This document shows positions 27,121 to 35,225 of a stretch of 64,000 nt of DNA, in pieces (within the stretch, counting starts at the first letter, position 1; each line of letters starts with the position of its first letter). Made by a program: the position numbers and the translations under genes. The notes beneath the pieces were generated by a model. The model was given only the letters and a program-made list of their open reading frames with translations, ran no database searches and was not told the DNA's origin. Source of the DNA: Rhizobium cauense (GTDB lineage Bacteria; Pseudomonadota; Alphaproteobacteria; Rhizobiales; Rhizobiaceae); NCBI RefSeq assembly GCF_019511525.1, contig NZ_JAEUAT010000017.1, positions 62,001-126,000 of the forward strand, written 5' to 3'.

Positions 27121-28397
27121 TCAGATCGCTCCTTTTCGTCGTCTCGCTGCTTGTCCCCTCGATTACATTTGGCGCCGATCCCTTTGCCCGCGCAACCCTC
27201 GAGAATAGTGATGGAATTGTGCCAGGGCAGCAGCTCCTAGTTGACGTCGACATATACGTCCCGGACTTTTTCACATCCCCTCCCCAGTTTCCCCTCTTCG
27301 ATCTTCAGAACGCTTTGGTGACCCTACCTGCGGAGCGCTCGCAGAACCTCACCGAGACGATCGATGGTGTTCAATATACGGGCATTCGCAAGACATACGC
27401 AGTCGTGCCGCAGGTCTCAGGAAACTTCACGCTGCCAGAGTTCAGCGTAGAGTTCGGTTACTCTTCCGCAGGTCAGCAGGGGAAGGCATCGGTGATAGTT
27501 CCATCGGTCTCATTCACCGTTGAAGGATCTGCCAACGACAAACAGCAGCAGGTAACCTTTGCGGCAACCAACCTCACACTCGAGCAGACCTTTGATCGTG
27601 ACGCCAAGTCCCTGAAAGTTGGCGACGCACTGATCAGGACGATAACGATCACCGCCCAGAACACGCAGGCAATGATGATCCCACCGCTGGAAGTTGGAAC
27701 CGCCTCCGGTCTTCGTCAATACGAAAAGTCGCCGGCTATCGAAGATGGCATAGAGCTTGGGCGCGACACGGCAAGCCGACGAACCGAGACATACGAATAC
27801 ACCGCCGACAAGGAAGGTTCGTTCGTCATCCCGCCAATTTCCTACACCTGGTTCGATGTTGCGAACCGCCAAACCAAGACAGCGTCATTACCATCCATAG
27901 CGATCACTGTGACCGCGGCAAGCTCCTCTGGAACAGCCATAAAGCCCGTCCTAGACGGGACACCGCAGCAACCTCCGCATATCAATAGGCAAAAGATTGC
28001 AATCGCTATCGCGATGGTTCTGGCGTTCGCTGCGTTCCTGTGGATCGGCGCCAAGATTTTCCCCGCGCTGAAGACCCGGATCGATTCGGCGAAAGAAAGA
28101 CGTCATGCGTCTTACGGCTACCGTCTCAGACAACTCCGTCAGACCATCAAAGACGGCAGCGAAATGGAGGTATATTCCGCCGTTCTCGACTGGAGCCGCA
28201 CACTCGGATATCGCACCCTTATGGATTGGTTGCGCGATGCCCCCGAGGGGGTGAGGTCGGAGATCGACACTCTTTCTCAAAAGCTGTTCAAGCCCGCAGG
28301 CGGCACCTTTGACCGAAAGAAATTGGCAGCTTCCATCGACTTCAGGAAGGTTGATTATTTCGAACGAAAAACGGGTCTGCCGCCCTTGAACCCGTAG
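27117..28397 (+). CDS. BatD-like protein (oxygen-tolerance domain)
   Basis: A 426-residue protein. The ATG at 27117 overlaps the BatB stop and starts a signal peptide (MIRSLLFVVSLLVPSITFGADP). The periplasmic part is built of Ig-like beta domains (FARATLENSDGIVPGQQLLVDVDIYVPDFF..., LKVGDALIRTITITAQNTQAMMIPPL) as in BatD. One membrane helix (IAIAIAMVLAFAAFLWIGAKIF, about 286-307) is followed by a cytoplasmic helical domain. It is the last gene of the six-gene MoxR/Bat operon and presumably presents its beta domains to BatA/B in the periplasm. Confidence 0.87.
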   Translation: MIRSLLFVVSLLVPSITFGADPFARATLENSDGIVPGQQLLVDVDIYVPDFFTSPPQFPLFDLQNALVTLPAERSQNLTETIDGVQYTGIRKTYAVVPQVSGNFTLPEFSVEFGYSSAGQQGKASVIVPSVSFTVEGSANDKQQQVTFAATNLTLEQTFDRDAKSLKVGDALIRTITITAQNTQAMMIPPLEVGTASGLRQYEKSPAIEDGIELGRDTASRRTETYEYTADKEGSFVIPPISYTWFDVANRQTKTASLPSIAITVTAASSSGTAIKPVLDGTPQQPPHINRQKIAIAIAMVLAFAAFLWIGAKIFPALKTRIDSAKERRHASYGYRLRQLRQTIKDGSEMEVYSAVLDWSRTLGYRTLMDWLRDAPEGVRSEIDTLSQKLFKPAGGTFDRKKLAASIDFRKVDYFERKTGLPPLNP

Positions 28398-28569
28398 GCT
28401 GCAGTGACCGCTTTTCAAAGGCTCCGGGCAATCCCTTTGCCGACGGGTTAACGACAAACGCCTCGCCGGCAAGAGGGCCGGACGCGCGCCCGGCTCCGTG
28501 CAATTATATACCTGAGGTCGTTGAGACCTGTGCTTTTTTGATGACAGGTCGTGCCCGCGTTCGAGCGGC

Positions 28570-30717
28570 TCACCAGGTGTATTTCAACGTACCAATCACC
28601 TTGCGTCGGTCGCCGTAGTACTCCGTTCCAAAATACGAGGTCGCGATGTATTTGCGATCGAACAGGTTTGTCGCGTTCACTGCAAGCGTGACCTCCTTGG
28701 TTACCTTGTAGCTCACTGCCGCATCAACAGTCGTATACCCCCCAATGGAGACAGTGTTTGTGTCGTCGCCGTATGTTTGTCCGACGTAGCGAACCCCGCC
28801 ACCGAGCGTCAGGTCACCACGCTGGCCCTCGCCGAGGAAGGTATAGTCGAGCCACGCGGACGCAAGATGGCGAGGAACACGCGACGGCCGGTTGCCAACA
28901 TTACCACCAATCCCGTCCTCGCGAATTTCCGCATCCCAGTAAGAATAGGCGAGCGTCAAATTCAGATTGTCGGCGATTGCTGCTTTGCCTTCGAATTCGA
29001 TGCCGCGTACACCGACCTTTCCTATCTGCTGCTGAATGAGCGGCGTGATGTTACTTGGAACGTTGGTCTGGGTAATGTCAAAGGCCGCAACCGTAAACAG
29101 CCCATCAAAGCTGTCGGGTTGATACTTGAGACCGACTTCGTACTGTTTGCCCCGCTGCGGTTTTAGTCCTCCCTGGAGGGCATAGCCGTTTGCGCTTGGA
29201 GTAACCAGCGGCTGGAAGCTCTCTGAGTAGTTGGCATAGGCCGCAAGATTGGGATTGATCTTGTAAGTCAGACCAAGACGCTTGGTGAAGGCCGATGCCG
29301 TATCGTCGTCTGGCGCTGTGACGCCATCGAAATAGTCCGCCCGAGTACGGACACGGTCCCAGCGTCCACCGGCGGTAACGATCCAGCGATCATCAAAGGT
29401 CAGCTGTTCCTGGGCATAAATGCCCAACGCCTGCTGCTTGACCTTCCAATTTACATAGGGACCGAGATCGATGCAGGAGAGCCCGCAGTAGCTTGGATTG
29501 TAGATGTCGATCGGCCCCGCGGTCCCAAAGAGGATATTCTCGCGTGTATTGTCGTTTGCATAGTCTACGCCAACAAGCGTCTTGCTTTCGGTTCCACCCC
29601 AGCTCGTGTCATATTCCAACTGATTGTCGATGACATATCGGTTAGACCGACCATCGACAGAAAACGCCGTGCGATCTGCGGTGGGGTCGAGCGAAGCACC
29701 GTAAACCTCGGCGTAGTCGAGATCCAGGTGCGTATAACGACCGTTGGAGCGGAAGGTCAGGTTGTCGTTTATTTCATGCTCGAACTGGTAGCCGACGTCG
29801 CCCTGCTTGGTGTTGAAGCGATTGAAGTCAGGTTCGCCAAGGAAGGTGTCGATATCGATATCCGCACCTGTTGGAAACCCACGCGCGCCGGTCCCGTCCC
29901 GCTTGTAGTAGTCCGTCAGGATTGTGAGCGAGGTTCCGTCATCGGGAGAGATTGTCAACGCAGGCGCGATATAGAACCGATCGTCGTTGGAATAGTCCCA
30001 CCCGAGATCGCCGTCCTTGGCAAGTGTCGTGAGGCGGTAGCTCCAGACACCCTCGGGGTCAATGGGGCCACCGAAATCGGCACCAATTTCCTTGGTCCCG
30101 TTCCCGTAGGACGTGTATACCTCACCATGTTTTTCGTCCTGCGGCCGCTTGGTAATGGCATTGACAAGACCGCCGGGCGCATTCAGGCCGAAGAGCGTCG
30201 AAGTGGAACCTTTCAGGACTTCGACACGCTGGAGCCCGTACGGTTCTAGGCGACTTGCCGTGAACCACGCTGGGATGCGGGCCGTCAGGCCGTCGCGATA
30301 GGTGCCAAGCGCCGTCTGGTCAAAGCCACGGATTCGAATGTAGTCATAACGGTCATCGTTACCAAATTCGTCAGCCAGGACGCTTGAGGTGTAGGCTACA
30401 GCCTGCTGGAGGCTTTCCACATGACGCTGCTCTAGCTCTTTTTGAGTAATGACCGAGACCGAAGCCGGAACATCGATAATTGGCGTATCGGTCTTGGTGC
30501 CAGTCGCAGTATCCTTGGCAACGATTGATGGATCAGGACCGACGACACGGCTCGACTTGCCTTCGACGACGATGGTCTGCAGCTTGGTTGTTTCGTTCGT
30601 TGCGCTCTCCTGGGCCCAACCGATGCTCGCCATGCCGACGAAAACCGTCACCAAGGCGCTGCTTGCAACTAGCCGTCTCGTCCGCGTCCTCAACACCGCT
30701 TTTCGAACAACCATCAT
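28570..30717 (-). CDS. TonB-dependent siderophore receptor, system 3 (orphan)
   Basis: A 715-residue outer-membrane receptor with an N-terminal signal (VASSALVTVFVGMASIGWAQES). The plug has IIDVPASVSVITQKELEQRHVESLQQAVAYTSSVLADEFGNDDRYDYIRIRGFDQ and RVEVLKGSTSTLFGLNAPGGLVNAITKRP. The barrel ends with an aromatic terminus (VIGTLKYTW). It belongs to the same FhuA-like class as the system 1 receptor, with matching segments throughout, so the two are paralogues. AAGAAGGA precedes the tandem ATGs. No permease, ATPase or binding protein lies beside it; upstream on the same strand is a decayed siderophore esterase, suggesting a uptake/utilisation pair now reduced to the receptor. Confidence 0.92.
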   Translation of the reverse strand: MMVVRKAVLRTRTRRLVASSALVTVFVGMASIGWAQESATNETTKLQTIVVEGKSSRVVGPDPSIVAKDTATGTKTDTPIIDVPASVSVITQKELEQRHVESLQQAVAYTSSVLADEFGNDDRYDYIRIRGFDQTALGTYRDGLTARIPAWFTASRLEPYGLQRVEVLKGSTSTLFGLNAPGGLVNAITKRPQDEKHGEVYTSYGNGTKEIGADFGGPIDPEGVWSYRLTTLAKDGDLGWDYSNDDRFYIAPALTISPDDGTSLTILTDYYKRDGTGARGFPTGADIDIDTFLGEPDFNRFNTKQGDVGYQFEHEINDNLTFRSNGRYTHLDLDYAEVYGASLDPTADRTAFSVDGRSNRYVIDNQLEYDTSWGGTESKTLVGVDYANDNTRENILFGTAGPIDIYNPSYCGLSCIDLGPYVNWKVKQQALGIYAQEQLTFDDRWIVTAGGRWDRVRTRADYFDGVTAPDDDTASAFTKRLGLTYKINPNLAAYANYSESFQPLVTPSANGYALQGGLKPQRGKQYEVGLKYQPDSFDGLFTVAAFDITQTNVPSNITPLIQQQIGKVGVRGIEFEGKAAIADNLNLTLAYSYWDAEIREDGIGGNVGNRPSRVPRHLASAWLDYTFLGEGQRGDLTLGGGVRYVGQTYGDDTNTVSIGGYTTVDAAVSYKVTKEVTLAVNATNLFDRKYIATSYFGTEYYGDRRKVIGTLKYTW

Positions 30718-30937
30718 GACAATCCTTCTTTGAAATCAATGTGCCAGCAAGCGACCTCCCCCCGCAGCTGCTGGCGGTATCTATTGAAACAGGACAAAAA
30801 GAGTCAACTTAAATATCACAAGATCGTGAGTTATCCGCACTCAAAAGCCTGATGCCCGGAACTCGCCGCCCCAGATCCAACAGAATTCAGGGTTTCCATC
30901 TGCGGGAGGTATCAACAACAGGTATGCTGCCGGGGAA

Positions 30938-31520
30938 TCAATCGCAGCAGGTTTGCAGGTCGAACCTGCTTAGCGCGGCGCGGAGAAAGCTATGCCAACT
31001 GCGCTGGCCCGTTGCAGCGGCAAGCACTGACATGTGGGTCTCGCCAGGAAAAGTCTCGAATTCAGCTCGCAATCCGTCTGCCGAGCCATTGAGACGTTAT
31101 GCCATTTCTTCAGCTAGTTGGACAGTTCGGAAGATTTTCCTCTTATCGAGGCGCGCTGCTGCGTCCTCGTACCGGCGCTCAAACGGTGCTAGGGCGTCGC
31201 CTTCGTATTCGCCGGCCGACAAATGAAGTAGAGCACCGTTGGCGGGCACGGGACGACGTTGAGCCTCGGTTCGAAGGATTGTCGCGTCCTCCCAGTAAAT
31301 GGAAGGACTTGGTGCGATCCAATTTGCAAACAGCCATGGCCGCTGAAAAAGAGAAAATAGCGTAAAGAGCCCCCGAACGAATATCCGAAGAGGGTTCGAC
31401 GACCGACATCCAAGGCCATCATCCCTGCAAGCTGCGGCAACAGACCAGTCGCCACCGTTCGCAGTGCAATGTCTTGCACGGCCTTCCCGTCGATCTCAAC
31501 AGGCTGTGCGGCCCCAACAG
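30938..31520 (-). pseudogene. Decayed IroE/Fes-like siderophore esterase (alpha/beta hydrolase)
   Basis: Two minus-strand frames join into the C-terminal part of a siderophore-esterase-like hydrolase. The first frame gives LLPQLAGMMALDVGRRTLFGYSFGG, with the nucleophile elbow GYSFGG. At a run of five Gs (complement at 31370-31374) one base appears missing. The shifted frame continues LFTLFSLFQRPWLFANWIAPSPSIYWED, then ALLHLSAGEYEGDALAPFERRYEDAAARLDKRK and FETFPGETHMSVLAAA, with the catalytic His in GETH, ending at a stop at 30938-30940. A second lesion is an in-frame TAA at 31097-31099 (before RLNGSADGLRAEFE). The N-terminal ~130 residues are missing or unrecognisable, and the 5' boundary is approximate. 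Intact relatives hydrolyse trilactone siderophores in the periplasm or cytoplasm. Confidence 0.8.
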
Positions 31521-31562
31521 GCCGTACTGCACGGTAGCACGCAATCGAAGCTCGATGCAGGT

Positions 31563-31835
31563 TCACCCAGAACTGGGCCGCCTCTCCGACTTGGCGCAAA
31601 CCGCAACGACATCGTCATCGAGGCACACGAAGGCGACCCCGCCATTTTCGAATGCGAGCCGCATTTGTGCCTCGGTCGCCCGATGGATATCATGTCGGTT
31701 ACCTTCGTAATCCCGCACCGTGCTTCGCGACACGCCCGATCGATCGGCGAGATCAATTTGGGTCCAATCGAGCAGCCCTCGTGCAGCGCGACATAGTGCC
31801 GGTGTCAAAATCTTGGCATTGATTTCTTGACCCAT
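31563..31835 (-). CDS. Small XRE-family helix-turn-helix protein
   Basis: A 90-residue protein with one Cro/cI-type helix-turn-helix at about residues 12-60 (LCRAARGLLDWTQIDLADRSGVSRSTVRDYEGNRHDIHRATEAQMRLAFENGGVAFV). This is the compact helix-turn-helix form common in rhizobia, where it often ends with a GGVxF(V/I)-type strand. It is divergent from phaAB with only about 22 bp between the start codons as I call them. A role in controlling itself or the antiporter operon is possible from position. Confidence 0.8.
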   Translation of the reverse strand: MGQEINAKILTPALCRAARGLLDWTQIDLADRSGVSRSTVRDYEGNRHDIHRATEAQMRLAFENGGVAFVCLDDDVVAVCAKSERRPSSG

Positions 31836-31857
31836 CGCGCAAAGCTGCCCATATTGG

Positions 31858-34800
31858 TTGTTATCTTACATATATGGCAATTGCGATTCCATTGCTAGAC
31901 GCCGCGGCCTCATCGTCGAATCAAGCGGTCGCCAGGGCAAAAGAAAAAAGGATCAAGGTGTTGGGATAACAGGCGGACCATTTTCACTCGTTATCCTTCT
32001 GATCCTGCCGTTTCTGGGAAGTCTGCTATCAGTATTCCTGCTTAACACCCCCTCACGTCGCCTGCCGGCTGGACTTGCGGGTGTCACAACGCTTGCATCG
32101 CTGCTGTTGACCGCCAGCCTTTACCCATCAGTCCAAGATGGAGGCGTGGTTCGATACAGCCTATCGTGGCTGCCGCAGCTCGGCCTCGATTTCACACTGC
32201 GCATGGACGGATTCGCGTGGATTTTCGCCATGCTTGTCACTGCGATCGGCCTCCTCGTCGTCCTTTACGCCCGCTATTACATGTCCGAGGAAGACCCGGT
32301 GCCAAGGTTCTTCTCGTTCCTCCTGGCATTCATGGGCGCGATGCTCGGCATCGTCGTTTCAGGCAACGTCATTCTGCTGTCAGTGTTTTGGGAGCTGACC
32401 AGCATCTTTTCATTCCTGCTGATCAGTTACTGGCACAACACGGCCGCAGCCCGCGACGGCGCCCGCATGGCTCTCACGATCACCGGGATCGGCGGCTTCT
32501 GCCTGCTTATCGGCCTGCTAATCCTTGGCAACATCGTTGGCAGCTACGATCTCGACAAGATACTTTCTTCGGGCGACATCATTCGCGGCCACGCTCTCTA
32601 TGTGCCGGCGCTTGTCTTCATCTTGCTCGGAGCTCTGACCAAAAGCGCGCAATTCCCCTTCCATTTCTGGCTTCCAAATGCGATGGCGGCACCCACACCT
32701 GTCTCGGCCTTCCTGCATTCAGCAACGATGGTGAAAGCCGGGGTTTTCCTACTGGTGCGGTTCTGGCCAGCACTGGCAGGAACCTGGGAATGGTTCTGGC
32801 TCGTCGGGGCTGCCGGTATCATCACGCTGTTGCTCGGCGCGTATTTCGCCATGTTCCAGCAGGACCTAAAGGGATTGCTGGCCTACTCCACGATCAGCCA
32901 CCTCGGACTGATTACTACCCTTCTCAGTCTCGGCAGCCCGCTTGCCACGGTGGCAGCGATCTTCCACATGCTCAATCACGCGACCTTCAAGGCATCGCTC
33001 TTCATGGCAGCCGGGATCATCGATCATGAGACCGGCACGCGTGACATGCGAAGATTGGGTGGGCTCTTCCGCTTCATGCCCTTTACCGCGACGCTCGCCA
33101 TTGTTGCGAGTGCTGCAATGGCAGGCGTTCCACTGCTCAATGGCTTCCTGTCCAAGGAGATGTTTTTTGCCGAGGCAGTCGAAACCCATGCGGATTCTAT
33201 CCTCGATCGTATTCTTCCATATATCGCGACGCTGGCCGGCGCCTTCAGCGTGGCCTACTCCCTTCGCTTCATCCATAGCGTGTTCTTTGGCTCGCCTCCG
33301 GCCGACCTACCAAAGAAACATCCCCATGAACCACCTCGCTGGATGCGATTCCCGGTCGAACTCCTCGTCGTTCTGTGCCTAGTCGTCGGCATCATTCCAG
33401 CACTCTCAATCGGACCGTTCCTCAGGAGCGCCGTCGTCTCTGTACTCGGAAGCGATACTCCCGAATACAGTCTGGCCATATGGCATGGGTTCAATCTTCC
33501 ACTGTTGATGAGCGCGATCGCGCTTCTCGGCGGAACTGCAATCTACTTCACGCTGAAGGACTACTTTGCACGCTGTGAAGACGGACCTCCCGTTTTGCGG
33601 CGACTGAAGGGACAACGCATCTTCGAGCGCATCCTTGTCGAGCTCTCATGGCATTGGGCTCGCATTGCCGAGCAACGGCTTGGGACACGCAAGCTCCAGC
33701 CTCAGCTTCGCTGGGTCGTGATCATGGGGTTTGCAGCCGGAGTTCTCCCGCTTTATCTGAGGGGCTTCGAAAGCCGGCCGTGGGCTAATGCTGGCCTGGA
33801 TCCGGTCTTCGCCATTCTTTGGGCGATCGGCATCTGCCTGGCGATCGGGACGGCCTATCTAGCCAAGTATCATCGCCTGGCCGCATTAATCATGCTCGGT
33901 GGGGTCGGCCTCATCGTATGCACAACGTTCGTGTGGCTATCAGCGCCCGATCTCGCGATCACCCAGTTGCTTGTCGAGATTGTCACGACAGTCCTCATTC
34001 TCCTGGGGCTGAGATGGCTTCCCAAGCGCACAGAAGGCATGGGCGAATCGATGAGCCTGCGCGCACGTTTCAGGCGCTTCCGCGATTTTTCGCTGGCCGT
34101 CGTCTGTGGAATTGCAATGTCCTTTATTGCATATGCCGTTATGACCATGCCGGTTCCGGATGCGATTGCGAACTACTTCCTGGAGAACGCCTATACCCAG
34201 GGCGGTGGTCGCAATGTGGTCAATGTTATCCTCGTTGACTTCAGAGGCTTCGACACACTTGGTGAGATTGCCGTTCTCGGTGTCGTAGCCTTGACTGTCT
34301 ATGGATTGCTACGCCGTTTCCGGCCAGCTGCCGACAGCATGGACTTGCCCGAGCAGCAGCAAATACAGAACAGTTTCGATGAGGAGCGACCGGAACGGTC
34401 CGCCGGCGACACGGTCCGCGACTATGTTCTTGTACCTTCGGTCATCATGCAGTGGCTCTTCCCTGTCATCATTACCTTTGCAGTCTACATTTTCATGCGC
34501 GGACACGACCTTCCCGGCGGGGGCTTCTCGGCTGGCCTCACCCTGTCAATCGCATTCTTGCTCCAGTATCTAGCCGGAGGTACTCGCTGGGCCGAGGATC
34601 GCATTCGTATATTGCCATTGCGATGGATGGGTATGGGCCTTCTCACCGCCGTACTGACGGGCGCTGGTGCATGGATATTCGGCTATCCATTCCTGACCTC
34701 GCACTCGCGCTACTTAGAAGTGCCGCTGATTGGCAAGGTGCCGGCTGCCTCAGCACTTTTGTTCGACCTCGGGGTGTTCAGCCTTGTCGTCGGCTCGACG

Positions 34801-34887
34801 GTACTCATCCTGATTGCGCTCGCCCACCAGTCGGTTCGTATCAATCGCCTACGCGCGCTTGAAAATGCCAAGGCGGAGGAGGCTTAA
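31858..34887 (+). CDS. phaAB: Mrp/Pha-type monovalent cation/proton antiporter subunit A-B fusion
   Basis: A protein of about 970-1009 residues with some 25 hydrophobic segments. The N-terminal ~500 residues resemble NuoL-type proton-channel subunits (ELTSIFSFLLISYWH, GALTKSAQFPFHFWLPNAMAAPTPVSAFLHSATMVKAGVFL, GLLAYSTISHLGLI, HMLNHATFKASLFMAAGIIDHETGTRD). A DUF4040-like part and an MnhB domain follow (about 830-1000; FMRGHDLPGGGFSAGLTLSIAF). Fused A-B subunits are usual in rhizobia. The start is unresolved: the longest frame begins at a TTG (31858) without a ribosome-binding site, and the conserved region starts about 40 residues later. The complex exchanges K+/Na+ for protons and supports pH adaptation. 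Confidence 0.9.
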   Translation: MLSYIYGNCDSIARRRGLIVESSGRQGKRKKDQGVGITGGPFSLVILLILPFLGSLLSVFLLNTPSRRLPAGLAGVTTLASLLLTASLYPSVQDGGVVRYSLSWLPQLGLDFTLRMDGFAWIFAMLVTAIGLLVVLYARYYMSEEDPVPRFFSFLLAFMGAMLGIVVSGNVILLSVFWELTSIFSFLLISYWHNTAAARDGARMALTITGIGGFCLLIGLLILGNIVGSYDLDKILSSGDIIRGHALYVPALVFILLGALTKSAQFPFHFWLPNAMAAPTPVSAFLHSATMVKAGVFLLVRFWPALAGTWEWFWLVGAAGIITLLLGAYFAMFQQDLKGLLAYSTISHLGLITTLLSLGSPLATVAAIFHMLNHATFKASLFMAAGIIDHETGTRDMRRLGGLFRFMPFTATLAIVASAAMAGVPLLNGFLSKEMFFAEAVETHADSILDRILPYIATLAGAFSVAYSLRFIHSVFFGSPPADLPKKHPHEPPRWMRFPVELLVVLCLVVGIIPALSIGPFLRSAVVSVLGSDTPEYSLAIWHGFNLPLLMSAIALLGGTAIYFTLKDYFARCEDGPPVLRRLKGQRIFERILVELSWHWARIAEQRLGTRKLQPQLRWVVIMGFAAGVLPLYLRGFESRPWANAGLDPVFAILWAIGICLAIGTAYLAKYHRLAALIMLGGVGLIVCTTFVWLSAPDLAITQLLVEIVTTVLILLGLRWLPKRTEGMGESMSLRARFRRFRDFSLAVVCGIAMSFIAYAVMTMPVPDAIANYFLENAYTQGGGRNVVNVILVDFRGFDTLGEIAVLGVVALTVYGLLRRFRPAADSMDLPEQQQIQNSFDEERPERSAGDTVRDYVLVPSVIMQWLFPVIITFAVYIFMRGHDLPGGGFSAGLTLSIAFLLQYLAGGTRWAEDRIRILPLRWMGMGLLTAVLTGAGAWIFGYPFLTSHSRYLEVPLIGKVPAASALLFDLGVFSLVVGSTVLILIALAHQSVRINRLRALENAKAEEA

Positions 34888-35225
34888 TGGAGCTTGTCCT
34901 ATCCATAGCAATCGGCGTGATGACCAGTTGCGGGATCTGGTTGATCCTGCGTCCTCGAACCTTTCAGGTAATCGTCGGGCTTTCGCTCCTTTCTTATGCA
35001 GTCAACCTGTTCATTTTCGGCGTCGGCGGCGTAAAGGCGAATGTTCCGCCGATCCTTGGCGACGACCTTCCTGCGTCCGCTCTTGCCGATCCCGTGCCGC
35101 AGGCACTCGTTTTGACGGCAATCGTCATCGGTTTTGCGACTACAGCACTTTTCTTGGTCGTTTTGCTGGCCTCACGCGGCCTGACTGGAAATGACCACGT
35201 CGACGGGAGGAACGAACCGCGATGA
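34887..35225 (+). CDS. phaC: Cation/proton antiporter subunit C
   Basis: A 112-residue membrane protein homologous to NuoK/MnhC: three hydrophobic segments (LVLSIAIGVMTSCGIWLILR; FQVIVGLSLLSYAVNLFIFGVG; ALVLTAIVIGFATTALFLVVLLA), with VDLxxP-type loop ADPVPQALVLTAIVIGFA. It shares one base with the phaAB stop codon and overlaps phaD by 4 bp. It is part of the membrane-embedded Mrp complex. Confidence 0.93.
   Translation: MELVLSIAIGVMTSCGIWLILRPRTFQVIVGLSLLSYAVNLFIFGVGGVKANVPPILGDDLPASALADPVPQALVLTAIVIGFATTALFLVVLLASRGLTGNDHVDGRNEPR

Noticed and set aside
22158..28397. Methanol-dehydrogenase maturation (mox) cluster
   Set aside because: MoxR-type ATPase, DUF58 and Bat proteins are present, but no PQQ methanol dehydrogenase or cytochrome genes, so this is a generic MoxR/Bat operon.
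28475..28495. GC-rich imperfect hairpin between batD and the orphan receptor
   Set aside because: Stem is only five pairs with no T-tract, so it is too weak to call a terminator.
30779..30807. TTGACT (complement of 30802-30807) as a -35 box for the orphan receptor
   Set aside because: The sequence 17 bp downstream, ATAGAT, is a poor -10 match, so I do not list it as a promoter.
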